From the NCBI GenBank assembly GCA_019694955.1, contig JAIBAX010000031.1, forward strand, positions 1 through 52,659: DNA of 52,659 nt, in the 5' to 3' direction. Of this stretch, positions 9,001-15,878 are shown one piece after another. The notes beneath the pieces are model-generated. The model had not been told where the DNA came from and made no database searches. It saw only the letters and a program-made list of their open reading frames with translations. This DNA comes from Chitinophagales bacterium. GTDB taxonomy: Bacteria; Bacteroidota; Bacteroidia; Chitinophagales; JADIYW01. The position numbers and the translations under genes are program-made. The number at the start of each line of letters is the position of its first letter. The stretch's first letter is position 1.

Positions 9001-11963
9001 TGTGTTGTCGCACCATTATCCCAGTTATACGTAAAAGGTGCAGTACCGCCGCTTACCGTCACGTCTATTGAGCCTCCGTTTCCATTGCCACAAGTATTAT
9101 GTCTAGTCGCTGTCAACGATAATGGTGAAGGACAATCGCTGCAGGGTTCAGCATAAACAAAAATAGTACCCATGCAAGTTGTGTCTCCCGTTAAGTTATA
9201 TGCAAAATAAAAACCGTCTTGGTTTGGATAACCTGAGACAGTATTTACAATGTTCACACATGATAAGAGGTGCTGACCATTTGAATTTATTGTTGTTATT
9301 GGCTGAGAATTGTTTCCATTAGGATCTAACCATGCTGATAAGTCTAAAGATTGACCAGAAAGTAATCCTGCTACTTCAATACTCAAACATATAACATCAT
9401 CTGAAGTTGATGGAGTACCAAAATTAATACATTGTGAGGAGATAACCGAAACAGAAACATTACATGCTTCTCTTAAACATACTGTCAAAGACTTGTTTAC
9501 GGTACATGAACCTTTTGATACTGTAAGATTATATGTCCCGGCATTGCTAGGTTGAGCTGAAACCGTTACTGTAGGATTTTGAACACTGGCAGAGAATCCA
9601 TCTGGACCTGACCAAGCAAATGAAGAGCCGCTTGCCGATGGTGTTACATTGGCAGAAAGCTGCATGGCACCACCATATATTACGCAATTTCTATTCACAC
9701 TAACTGATGCATTGAAATTGTCTGCATCAACGCGGAAAGTATTTGAACTTTTACAACCGTTTGCATCAGTAACTGTAATGGTATAACTCCCTTCCGTTAC
9801 ATTAGATAAATTTTGAGTTGTGGCACCGTTACTCCATGAATAGGTAAATGGTAGAACACCAAACTCAAAATTTGTTTCTACTGAACCTCCGTCGCCACCT
9901 TTGCAATAGGAATTTGTTGTCGTGCCTAATATTGAAATTTCATTAGGCTCTCCAACAGTTACATTTGTATTTGCCGTACACCCGTCTGCACTTGTAACGT
10001 TAACATACTGGTTTCCGGCAAGAACGTTTGAAATATCTTCTGTTGTTGCTCCATTACCCCATAAGTATGTATATGGCGCTGTACTTCCACTAACCGTAAG
10101 ATCTACAGCTCCTGTAGATGATCCAAAACACGTCGCCGGTGTAACAGAAGTTGAGAGATTGAGTGCAGTGGATGAATTAACAACGAAGGAATGGTTAACA
10201 CTGCATCCATTAGCATCCGTAATAGTTAATGAGTAGGATCCTGATGAAAGATTTGTTCTATCCTGTGTTGTTGCCCCATTATTCCATAAATATGTATAAG
10301 GAGCTGTTCCCCCAGATACTGTAAGGTCTATACTACCATTATTTAATCCACAGGTAGTATTAGTAGTATTGGAGGTAATATCTATCAAATAAGGATAAGC
10401 AGTTAATACATTACTTGGTGGAATTACAGTACAGCCATTACTAAATACTAAAGAATCAATAACTATAGTGTAATTACTTGCAGGTTGGTTAAAACCAAAT
10501 CCATGTCCTGAACTATATGGCCACGTATAGCTACCTGGGATACCGTTAATATGAAAATAAGTAGTAACAGTACCTGATGTTGCTCCAGTCTGTGTAATAT
10601 TCCATTGAACATGCGTTCCAACACAAACCGTATCCGGTGTATTTTTAACAATATTAATTGATAAATTATCACAACATGATGTACTACCTGCAATATCATA
10701 ATCAAAACTTGTTGAGCAACCTTTAGCGTCTGTAATCAATAATGTATAATTTCCAGGCGCCAAGCCACTAACTGATTGCGGATCGTTTGTTCCTGCAAGG
10801 TGTGACCAATCAAATGTATATGGCGCAGATGTTCCTCCACTTACTGTGTTAATATTGATTGAACCATTATTCAATCCACAAGTAGTATTACTTAGACTTC
10901 CACTTGTAAAGATTGGAGATACTGTAATAGAGAAATCATCTGTACAAATTCTACAATTATCGTTTATTGCCTCAAATACATAAACACCTTGTTCCAATAA
11001 TCCAAAATTTATTGTTGTTCCAGCGGAAGAATATAATGGAGTATTAGGGCCAGAGATTAGATTGAGTGTGACTTGTGTATTTAATGTAATAGACGCTGTA
11101 TTACCACATACTGTAATATCGTCTATATTCAAAGGATCACATACATCTACACATACCGTATCTTGACATGTGCCGCCTTTAGTTCCTAATGCAAAGCAAT
11201 ACGTTCCAAGTGAAGTTCCGAAGGTTACACTTCCAGTATTTGGATCTATGGTTGCTACGGAGGGTCCGCTTACAAAAGACCATGTATCTCCATTTTGGGC
11301 TGCGCCTAAACTAAATGAGTTAGGGATTCCACAAATTTGTTGATCTGCACCTGCATCAGGTGCCGTTGTAATAGACACCTCAAATGTCTCACAACATGCG
11401 CCGCAACAAATTTCGATTGGATAAATTCCCGGTGTTACAGATCCTGCAATTAAAATTCTCGTTCTACTCAATCTAGTAAACCCGCTTGGAAGATTATATG
11501 TAGGGGATTCACAAAGTACTCCACTCAAATCTAGGGTGTAATCATCATCAGAATCACAAAAGGAATAATTCCCTCCATCATACGGGTCAAAACCATAAGA
11601 GATTTTTAAATTTATAGTATCACATATCAACAGATTCTCTACCCCTCTACAACAACCGATAAGCGTATATACGGCACTGGTATCAAAGGTGTAGAATGTA
11701 ACTACACCATCACCAATAACAATAGAATCTCTTCCAGTCTTATCAATTGTCCACGATGGAGAACTTAGACAACCCGATATATTAGGCAAAGAAAAAGTTA
11801 CAGTTTTTGTACCAAAAGGTACACATAGCGATGTAATTTCATCTTTGCCACTACTGCCCCCGCCAATAATTTGTGCATGTGCAGTTCTCATCCCTGACAA
11901 TAAAAAGATACCGGTTATCATCAATAAACCTGCCCACTTTTTGAAATTCGTTGTCGTTACCAT
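1..11963 (-). CDS. Giant SprB-repeat surface protein (N-terminal ~3987 aa; C-terminus outside the window)
   Basis: The frame runs open from an ATG at 11963 down to the window edge, so the stop and C-terminus are missing. Residues 1 to about 31 form a signal peptide (lysine, hydrophobic stretch, AHA-Q cleavage site). After a cysteine-rich N-terminal part (about 11960-10900) come at least two dozen SprB-type repeats of roughly 70-75 residues. Each carries a Cys, a NGSI-like motif, SGGT.PYTY.W, GATTQD, AGTY and a DANGC ending. Clusters lie at about 10880-9740, 9110-8230, 8210-6680, 5830-4040 and 500-1, with Ig-like and unique modules between them. In Flavobacterium SprB, such repeats build long mobile adhesins carried to the surface by T9SS and used for gliding; here the adhesin or motility role is inferred. 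The T9SS sorting domain would be at the unseen C-terminus. Many small plus-strand ORFs in this region are shadows of the repeats. Confidence 0.5.
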   Translation of the reverse strand, partial: MVTTTNFKKWAGLLMITGIFLLSGMRTAHAQIIGGGSSGKDEITSLCVPFGTKTVTFSLPNISGCLSSPSWTIDKTGRDSIVIGDGVVTFYTFDTSAVYTLIGCCRGVENLLICDTINLKISYGFDPYDGGNYSFCDSDDDYTLDLSGVLCESPTYNLPSGFTRLSRTRILIAGSVTPGIYPIEICCGACCETFEVSITTAPDAGADQQICGIPNSFSLGAAQNGDTWSFVSGPSVATIDPNTGSVTFGTSLGTYCFALGTKGGTCQDTVCVDVCDPLNIDDITVCGNTASITLNTQVTLNLISGPNTPLYSSAGTTINFGLLEQGVYVFEAINDNCRICTDDFSITVSPIFTSGSLSNTTCGLNNGSININTVSGGTSAPYTFDWSHLAGTNDPQSVSGLAPGNYTLLITDAKGCSTSFDYDIAGSTSCCDNLSINIVKNTPDTVCVGTHVQWNITQTGATSGTVTTYFHINGIPGSYTWPYSSGHGFGFNQPASNYTIVIDSLVFSNGCTVIPPSNVLTAYPYLIDITSNTTNTTCGLNNGSIDLTVSGGTAPYTYLWNNGATTQDRTNLSSGSYSLTITDANGCSVNHSFVVNSSTALNLSTSVTPATCFGSSTGAVDLTVSGSTAPYTYLWGNGATTEDISNVLAGNQYVNVTSADGCTANTNVTVGEPNEISILGTTTNSYCKGGDGGSVETNFEFGVLPFTYSWSNGATTQNLSNVTEGSYTITVTDANGCKSSNTFRVDADNFNASVSVNRNCVIYGGAMQLSANVTPSASGSSFAWSGPDGFSASVQNPTVTVSAQPSNAGTYNLTVSKGSCTVNKSLTVCLREACNVSVSVISSQCINFGTPSTSDDVICLSIEVAGLLSGQSLDLSAWLDPNGNNSQPITTINSNGQHLLSCVNIVNTVSGYPNQDGFYFAYNLTGDTTCMGTIFVYAEPCSDCPSPLSLTATRHNTCGNGNGGSIDVTVSGGTAPFTYNWDNGATTQDLNNLSAGIYILQVSDANGCNGSISVQILSTPAVQGSGRITDASCGNNNGIIDVTISAGTAPYSYLWNDGSTTEDRTNLSQGSYSVTITDAVGCTLSLSFTVNSINGPVIDSVLVVNVSCNGENDGLISIVTVTGNPPYSYFISPNAGVPSGNSFIGLPPNTYTVTVTDVNGCSTSITKTITEPTSINISGSLTNVSCLGGSNGAIDISVSGGTSPYTYIWSNGATTADITGLTAGNYIVTVTDNNNCEKSALFTLTEPSSAVSTSTTKVDATCGSSNGSIDLSVSGGTSPYTYAWSNGATTQDISSLAAGTYTVTVTDANGCTASTSVTINNTNGPSLSTTKVDATCGNNNGSIDLSVSGGTSPFTYAWSNGATTQDISSLAAGTYTVTVTDANGCTASTSVTINNTNGPSLSTTKVDATCGSSNGSIDLSVSGGTSPYTYAWSNGATTQDISSLAAGTYTVTVTDANGCTASTSVTINNTNGPSLSTTKVDATCGSSNGSIDLSVSGGTSPFTYAWSNGATTQDISSLAAGTYTVTVTDANGCTASTSVTINNTNGPSLSTTKVDATCGSSNGSIDLSVSGGTSPFTYAWSNGATTQDISSLAAGTYTVTVTDANGCAASTSVTINNTNGPSLSTTKVDATCGSSNGSIDLSVSGGTSPFTYAWSNGATTQDISSLAAGTYTVTVTDAKGCTATTSVTINNTNGPTLSTTKVDATCGFSNGSIDLSVTGGTSPYTYSWSNGATTEDLSSLSSGNYIVTVTDAKGCSQNALVTINDVSNYSITASTPTNPLDEGDVLYLNSVSNPASPVSVVWSGPNGYSSTSENPTVSFHATPDMEGTYQVIGTYGTCKDTATVDVTIADKDCNLGVAIISAQCDNKGTPDPSDDEMCLTIVVTGLPAGDSVDIDVKLNSSGTLKYLLTRLGSNGTHVLPCIPIQSTVAGYPNQNGFVLWYMLQNSFTCLGDIWVFASPCSDNCIIGLSGDIISPSCGQNNGSINVSVNGGTAPYTYAWNNGATTQNISNLGVGNYLVTVTDANLCTRSILFTLVEDSCNNCEISALATHTDATCGNCNGTINLTVNGGTAPFTYLWNDGNTSKDRTGLCAGTYSVTVTDAKGCTASVSNIQILSTGGPSASLVSKTDETCNLDNGTIDISVSGGTAPYTYLWNDGVTTQDRTGLNTGTYSVTITDAKGCVTSLTGIIINNIGGPSGSVAKTNATCGQCNGTISLTVSGGTAPFTYLWNDGNTNKDRTGLCAGTYSVLITDDNGCTANITNIQIISNGGPTATLISKTDETCDQNNGTIDISVSSGTTPYTYLWNDGVTTQDRTGLNAGTYSVTITDANGCTTSITGTLINNISGPSASSSKTNATCGQCNGTITLSVSGGTAPYTYMWNDGNTSKDRTGLCAGTYSAVITDANGCTTSVTNIQITNIGGPTGTVVKTNVTCGLCNGTITLTVSGGTAPFTYLWNDGNTSKDRTNLCAGVYSVVITDANGCTGTVSNIQITNTNGPNATFTKTDETCDQNNGTIDVSVAGGTTPYTYLWNDGVTTQDRTSLNAGTYSVTITDANGCTTSITNIIINNIAGPSASFVKTNASCGKCDGVINVTVTGGTAPYTYVWNNGTTTEDRNNLCPGTYSVVITDDNGCVTTLTNIQITNTTNLTGVVTTVKNGCKGLDGNVCVTSADSLDIATISDGFLTLNLPLVSVSPYKYCLDVPIGTYYIRVKKGSCERTDTIKVINNNPVEPEVTLTFVDCNNTCVRIDVPLGTVITSLTGPSGAVNMGTITCLGNACFYERCNMPIGHYTGKVGISDGAGGYCEEDFEFDVTRSCACNAPINITYVDSISCIAGGTGIIALDATFTATGGVGPYSWTINGVSIVGGANGTLVLSPSNPIYVNYPGIVNICVTDGNGCEKCLSYTPKVFDINDIDFTLTKVPGCNESDGEGVITITYSPAQAGTCFTVLATGVINGPPFTPITYLNNVTVCDNDGDGIATVNVTGLTRSILNITVSNGECSTTETLINISSPVNYEVTKSCSGNDGAICLTPLAGGNLNGFDFVWYKFTGIPGQPGASYQIMTQYSGDGVAITGPNGVPCITGLSAGLYAVVITDPDGCKTSLCIEVKGGGFLLSPISVNNSECSTPTGALCMYVGNEPGATGINPYTIALKYQGAGGITNITGIAGIPSNQPGFMNGSSSTDPAFQNVIFNVDGNSICGENLPAGIYTFTVTSPSGCKKTISFIIDGGPDLTTTVTPGTSLCSAYYGLITVCADASYGNGGTNTGFSYTWNGNLPLIPNTLPYPECGGYFYNDFAQKCITIIRPKPSCIGGVDDIEFTVTARDNSSDSTCTSSEYVNISFYDSIPITVKNVTECVTGNGPFSTSVCATIGIDTSLIGNIIWTPLNGGTVSGGNGSRCAILSGTLPNFPYQFRIHVTDTLGCQGDAVVTVTFNQTPTIAATVIEAAKVCGGYGKVCINAPTKGCEILVDGVVTNVYTGGSCDYILVHAGTHTISVRCGDCKADAFVFVPDSSSGSIIANCFDIPTCKDSTNGSACASIEGGAGVNIRYDWTINKPGFPTQYLTTAYPDSCIENLPFGTTYKVVVRDENAVQISCDTTCETYISINLASLPNPAYMMGIMQSGYYIFNCPGNICPPLTISDCNGTLDEILNYLNSLGAGLFSGICQGNTMKIYPPIGVTCVYITSNPNVNTQTIPTPCGCFDQYTPPATGCYSPSNVCSYICDTTITSCIDSCTGMISMDTLTVVATAQNVNCGSTTGDIHVQIGQNDPAQKPFRIQIKNATTLAIVKDVMTNNTDTVFVAIATGNYIVTVTDAFGCSASDTVNLIPTGSLTTSYTTTDASCGQCNGTIDVTVSGGIAPYTYLWNDGATTQDRTGLCAGTYSVSITDVSGCSSSIINIVIGNVNGPSATAVVTSATCGKCNGAINVTVTGGTAPYDYLWNDGATTEDRTNLCAGTYSVLVTDDNGCTFNLTQIVVNSTAGPTASFTKTDE
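4030..5830 (-). repeat. Second SprB-repeat cluster, about eight units of ~222-231 bp
   Basis: About eight repeat units follow one another with recurring phrases such as TYLWNDG and CAGTYSV.ITDANGC. Two subtypes are interleaved: units starting CG.CNGTI and units starting CDQNNGTIDVS. They are clearly related to the array at 6880-8211 but more diverged from each other, so this cluster is older or less homogenised. Confidence 0.5.
6880..8211 (-). repeat. Tandem array of six 222-bp SprB-repeat units
   Basis: Units begin at 6880, 7102, 7324, 7546, 7768 and 7990 on plus coordinates, each exactly 222 bp (74 codons) apart. Units from 7102 to about 8204 are nearly identical at DNA level, differing by scattered single bases, while the unit at 6880 and the flanking repeats are more diverged. 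The period keeps the reading frame, so unit gain or loss by recombination would only change protein length. Homogeneity at synonymous positions points to recent duplication or gene conversion. Confidence 0.5.
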
Positions 11964-12011
11964 TATATGGATATTAAATTTTACAATCTTTTGTTCTATA
12001 AACAGAAAAAT

Positions 12012-12032
12012 CCATCGTCATTTTGACGACGG
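12012..12032 (-). promoter_or_regulatory. Leader hairpin ahead of the giant surface-protein gene
   Basis: Arms at 12012-12020 and 12024-12032 match at 8 of 9 positions around a 3-nt loop. Read on the minus strand the stem is followed by a short run of five T, which resembles an intrinsic terminator or attenuator. It sits about 49 nt before the ATG at 11963, inside the presumed untranslated leader. The structure is visible; a regulatory role is inference. Confidence 0.5.
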
Positions 12033-12155
12033 TCCTCCCCTTAAAATATTTATCTGAAATAAGCTTACTTTTAATCACTTATTCTACTTTTGTCAATTTC
12101 ATTTAATTAAAGACTCTCAAGTTATTAATTCTCAATACTTAATAATTCAGAACCT

Positions 12156-12163
12156 CAAATATA
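12156..12163 (-). promoter_or_regulatory. Possible -7 promoter element for the giant gene
   Basis: On the minus strand this reads TATATTTG, matching the Bacteroidota TANNTTTG consensus. No TTG is found 17-23 nt upstream, so support is partial. It would give a leader of about 185 nt containing the hairpin at 12012-12032. Confidence 0.5.
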
Positions 12164-12656
12164 ATTCATTTTTTTAGATTATCCACATTTTTATAAAATG
12201 TTGATAATTAAAAAATTAACACTTCTGATTTTTCTCTTCCCTTCAAGAAGAAAATCCTTGAATTATTAAGTGTTTCAATCAATTCAAATTTCATACCAAA
12301 GGTTAAGAATGGTTATTTTATTTACTTTTTCTTAAACTTTGTTATTTAAAACAACTTTGGGAATTATGCAAAATGACCTAACAAGCTAACCAAAAATGGT
12401 TATGAGACACAAAAATAAACACAAATGCAGTAAAAAAACAAATAATTCTATAAAATTATTTGAAATTCAACAATTTAATAAGGATATCCTACAAATTAAA
12501 TCGAAGCGAATTCAAATTATATTATTTTTATATCATATATACTAAAATCATAATCAATTCAATACACAAATATACATGTTCGTCTTTTTAAATATAAATT
12601 GAATATTAAATAAATCTGTTGCCATTAAAAAAATACATTTCTCTTAAGTCTTTATA

Positions 12657-12692
12657 ATAAAAAAGGTTAAGAAATATGCATTCCTTAACCTT
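12657..12692 (-). terminator. Rho-independent terminator of pckA
   Basis: A perfect 9-bp stem (12662-12670 with 12683-12691) closes a 12-nt loop. On the minus strand it is followed by a run of T, starting 21 nt after the pckA stop codon. This separates pckA from the giant surface-protein gene downstream on the same strand. Confidence 0.5.
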
Positions 12693-12712
12693 GTACTTTT
12701 AATGTATAAAAA

Positions 12713-14314
12713 CTACACCTTTGGTGCGGCACTCAACAACTCTGAACTTGCAAATGCCTTATACTTATTAAAATTCTCGTTAAACTTTACTGCCAATTCT
12801 TTTGCCTTGGTATCATACGCATCTGTATTGCTCCATGTGTTTCTAGGATTCAAAATATCTGATGGAACTCCTTCACATACACATGGAATGGCAAAATCAA
12901 ATACCGGTATCTTTTCAAAAGCTACTTCATTGAGTGAACCGTTTAGTGCTGCCGTAATAAGCGCTCTTGTATACTTCAAACTCATCCTCGATCCAACGCC
13001 ATAGGCACCACCCGTCATTCCAGTATTTATTAACCATACCTTTGCGCCGCTTTCTTTTATCTTCTTTCCTAACATCTCAGCATAAGTTGTAGGATGCAAT
13101 GGCAAGAATGCTGCACCAAAACACGCAGAAAAAGTTGTTTGTGGCTCTGTGACACCTGCTTCAGTACCTGCAACTTTTGAAGTATATCCAGAAATAAACA
13201 AATACATCGCCTGATTTTCATCCAATCTTGAAATTGGAGGCAATACACCAAATGCATCATAAGATAAAAAGAAGATATTTTTTGGCGTACTTCCCACTGA
13301 TGGAACTGCAATATTACTAATGTGATTTAAGGGATAAGAAACCCTTGTATTTTCTGTTCTAGAAATATCTGTATAATTTACTGTATTGGTATCCGGATAA
13401 AAACCAATGTTTTCCAAGATTGCACCATGCTTGATGGCTCTGTAAATATCTGGCTCTTTTTCCTCACTAAGGTCAACACATTTTGCGTAACAACCTCCTT
13501 CAAAATTAAACACCCCCTTATCACTCCAACCATGTTCATCATCTCCAATTAACAATCTATTTGGATCTGCGGACAAGGTTGTCTTTCCGGTTCCGGATAA
13601 CCCGAAGAACAGGGCGGTATCACCTTGTGCGCCAATATTTGCGGAGCAGTGCATGGACAACACATTTCTTTGATGCGGTAAGACGAAGTTCAATACTGTA
13701 AATATTCCTTTCTTTATCTCCCCGGTGTATGCACTTCCGCCTATAAGGATAACTTTCTTTGTAAAATTGATGATAGAAAAATTATGTTGCCTGATGCCAT
13801 CTTCTGCTCCATTTCCTTTAAAGGATGGTGCACATAAAATCAACCACTCATTCTGAAAAGATTCTATTTCTTCATCATTGAGGCGAATAAACATATTATC
13901 TGCAAATAAACTTGCCCAAGGTGTTTCTGTGATGACACGGATTTTTAATTGATACATTTCATCTGCACATGCTTTCACATCTCTAACAAAAACCTCATCC
14001 TTTCCATCCAAATATGCAACCACTCTTCCCATCAGGCTTTCAAAATGTTCAGGAGATATTTTTTGATTAATGTTATTCCAATCAACTACATTTTCTGTAA
14101 GTTCATCACAAACGCAAAATTTGTCTTTTGGAGAACGCCCGGTAAATTCACCTGTATCCACACACAAAGCACCCGTGTCATTCAATTGCCCTTGACCCAA
14201 TAGAATGGTTCGTTCTATTAGTTCTTCGCGATCAAAATTCCAGTTTGCAGTTGTATTATTAAATCCAAGGGTAGCTAAGGATGCAGTTGGGTTCTTCTTA
14301 CCAAGCTCTTTCAT
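12713..14314 (-). CDS. pckA: Phosphoenolpyruvate carboxykinase (ATP)
   Basis: Converts oxaloacetate plus ATP to phosphoenolpyruvate, CO2 and ADP, the entry step of gluconeogenesis, in the cytoplasm. The 533-residue length fits the ATP-dependent family. Visible motifs are TGRSPKDKF (58-66) for substrate binding, the YTGE-I-K-K segment (196-202), the kinase-1 P-loop GLSGTGKT (238-245), and the following GDDEHGW metal/nucleotide region. The ATG start follows a good promoter at 14347-14376 and the gene ends at its own terminator, so it is probably monocistronic. No oddities are seen. Confidence 0.5.
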   Translation of the reverse strand: MKELGKKNPTASLATLGFNNTTANWNFDREELIERTILLGQGQLNDTGALCVDTGEFTGRSPKDKFCVCDELTENVVDWNNINQKISPEHFESLMGRVVAYLDGKDEVFVRDVKACADEMYQLKIRVITETPWASLFADNMFIRLNDEEIESFQNEWLILCAPSFKGNGAEDGIRQHNFSIINFTKKVILIGGSAYTGEIKKGIFTVLNFVLPHQRNVLSMHCSANIGAQGDTALFFGLSGTGKTTLSADPNRLLIGDDEHGWSDKGVFNFEGGCYAKCVDLSEEKEPDIYRAIKHGAILENIGFYPDTNTVNYTDISRTENTRVSYPLNHISNIAVPSVGSTPKNIFFLSYDAFGVLPPISRLDENQAMYLFISGYTSKVAGTEAGVTEPQTTFSACFGAAFLPLHPTTYAEMLGKKIKESGAKVWLINTGMTGGAYGVGSRMSLKYTRALITAALNGSLNEVAFEKIPVFDFAIPCVCEGVPSDILNPRNTWSNTDAYDTKAKELAVKFNENFNKYKAFASSELLSAAPKV

Positions 14315-14346
14315 ACAATTTGCTAATTTTAATTATAATAAAGTTG

Positions 14347-14376
14347 CAAAATTACACTTTTTAGAAAATTACCCAA
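14347..14376 (-). promoter_or_regulatory. Promoter of pckA (TTG-N19-TANNTTTG)
   Basis: Minus strand: TTG at 14376-14374, a 19-nt spacer, and TAATTTTG at 14354-14347. Both elements and the spacing match the Bacteroidota housekeeping consensus. The expected transcript starts about 25 nt before the ATG at 14314. Confidence 0.5.
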
Positions 14377-14478
14377 AATGTATAAGTTAATTGTATTTGA
14401 AGTTTTCTATTACCCAATGCATATGATGTATGAACCCCATCATTAGCAACTGCCAGAATTAACTAAACCAAGATTTAT

Positions 14479-14505
14479 TTGCGCAATTGGTAGAGATATG
14501 CGCAA
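14479..14505 (-). terminator. Weak hairpin downstream of the membrane-fusion-protein gene
   Basis: A perfect 7-bp stem (14479-14485 with 14499-14505) lies about 40 nt after the stop at 14546. There is no clear T-run behind it on the minus strand, so a terminator role is only possible. Confidence 0.5.
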
Positions 14506-14545
14506 TATCATATCACCCTATTTTAAAAGTATGGAAAGGTGGCTC

Positions 14546-15853
14546 TTATTTTTCTTCCTCCATAGATTCCGCTAATTTCTTCTTATCTACAACCTTAACC
14601 AACTTACCATCTTCCAAATCCTTATTCAGGTACTCATATGGTCCTGTTATCACTTTCTCGCCTTTCTTTAAACCGCTTAATATTTGGATGTATAGGTTGT
14701 CCTGAATACCAGTTTCTACCTTCTTCATCTTTGCCTTTCCATTTTCCACCACAAACACCACCTCTTCAGGTTCTCCATTCGGGTTGTCTTTATTGACCAC
14801 TCTTGTTGTAACTGCGGCTATTGGTACAACTACTACATCTTCAACTTTTTTGGTTTTAATTTCTACTGTTGCTGACATGCCAGGTCTGAAAGGAACGGGA
14901 TTGTCCGCCAATAAATACTCATAGGAAGACTTGAGTACTCTAACTTTCACCACATAGTTTGTTGCCTGATCATTGGAGACAGCAGACAACCCGGCATTGG
15001 CGATTCCTTTGGAAGAACTGGAAACTTCTGTTACCAAGCCTTTGAATTTTTTTCCTATGTATGCATCTACTTCCACATCTGCGGTATCTCCCACTTTCAC
15101 TCGAATAATCTCATTCTCACTCACATCTACCCTTACTTCTAAGTTATCAAAATCTGCGATTCGCATCAATTCGGTCCCAGACATTTGGAGCGTTCCCACA
15201 ACTTTTTCTCCTTGTTCGACATTCAATAATGAAATCTTTCCTGAGATGGGTGCATACAAAACAGTCTTATTGATATTGTTTTTAGCGTCTTTTACAGATG
15301 CCTGTGCACCTTTTGCAGAAAATTCAGCACCTTGAATGGTATATTTTGCTGCTTCATATTCTGCTTGTGCTGTTTTCAATGCTGACTGCGCCTGTTCGAA
15401 ATCCTGTTTTGACATTGCCTTGGCATCATACAATTCTTGCGCCCTTTTAAAAGAAGTATTGGCGTTTTCCACCTGTGCTTCTATTTGTTTAAGCCTAGCT
15501 TTGGCATTGGAAATATTAGCATTTGCATTATTGTAATTTGCCTCGGTTTGTTCCAAGAGCGCCTGATAATTATCTGGCTTAACCTTTGCCAAAAGTTGCC
15601 CTGCCATTACCGGCTCTCCTTCTTTTACATTCAAAAAAACAATTTCCCCTGAGACATCTGAACTAATTTTTACTTCCTTCTCAGGATGTATTTTCCCACT
15701 TGCGGTAACCGTTTCTGTAATTGTTTGAATGGAAGTTGCTTCTGCCGTTACTTCTTCTCCTTTATCTTTTTTCTTTCCTTTTACAAAATAAGAGATAGCT
15801 AAAAGTCCGCCAATAACCAATAAAAGGATGATGATAATTCTGCTTGTTTTCAT
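14546..15853 (-). CDS. HlyD/MacA-family membrane fusion (periplasmic adaptor) protein
   Basis: Adaptor linking an inner-membrane exporter to an outer-membrane TolC-type channel. The 435-residue protein has an N-terminal membrane anchor (about 5-25), a first lipoyl-like half near residues 50-90 (SGKIHPE, SDVSGEI, VKEGEPV), a long alpha-helical hairpin rich in Ala, Gln and Lys (about 80-190), the returning half (YAPISGKIS), and beta-barrel and membrane-proximal domains (about 210-400). It follows the TolC-family gene by 25 nt and is surely co-transcribed with it. No ABC or RND transporter gene lies next to the pair, so the exported substrate is unknown. It is MacA-like in build, but the partner pump must be encoded elsewhere. 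Confidence 0.5.
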   Translation of the reverse strand: MKTSRIIIILLLVIGGLLAISYFVKGKKKDKGEEVTAEATSIQTITETVTASGKIHPEKEVKISSDVSGEIVFLNVKEGEPVMAGQLLAKVKPDNYQALLEQTEANYNNANANISNAKARLKQIEAQVENANTSFKRAQELYDAKAMSKQDFEQAQSALKTAQAEYEAAKYTIQGAEFSAKGAQASVKDAKNNINKTVLYAPISGKISLLNVEQGEKVVGTLQMSGTELMRIADFDNLEVRVDVSENEIIRVKVGDTADVEVDAYIGKKFKGLVTEVSSSSKGIANAGLSAVSNDQATNYVVKVRVLKSSYEYLLADNPVPFRPGMSATVEIKTKKVEDVVVVPIAAVTTRVVNKDNPNGEPEEVVFVVENGKAKMKKVETGIQDNLYIQILSGLKKGEKVITGPYEYLNKDLEDGKLVKVVDKKKLAESMEEEK

Positions 15854-15878
15854 TTATTATTACTTTGGTTGTTTTGTA

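Larger units (their letters stand above)
11964..12712. other. 749-bp AT-rich intergenic region upstream of the giant gene
   Basis: No convincing gene is seen. It holds the pckA terminator (12657-12692), two TANNTTTG-type -7 elements reading towards the giant gene (minus strand; 12156-12163 and 12567-12574) without a clear -33 TTG, and a hairpin at 12012-12032 close to the giant gene's start. The leader of the giant gene may therefore be about 190 or 600 nt long. Confidence 0.5.

Noticed and set aside
12179..12187. Perfect DnaA box TTATCCACA in the AT-rich region upstream of the giant gene
   Set aside because: Only one box is seen, with no dnaA, dnaN or further boxes nearby; a single match to a 9-mer is likely by chance, so no origin is called.
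13069..13311. 80-codon minus-strand ORF within pckA
   Set aside because: It is an out-of-frame shadow inside a clear pckA coding sequence.
14479..14510. tRNA-like phrase GCGCAATTGGTAGAG
   Set aside because: It resembles a tRNA D-arm, but no anticodon arm, T-arm or acceptor stem follows; it belongs to a simple hairpin.
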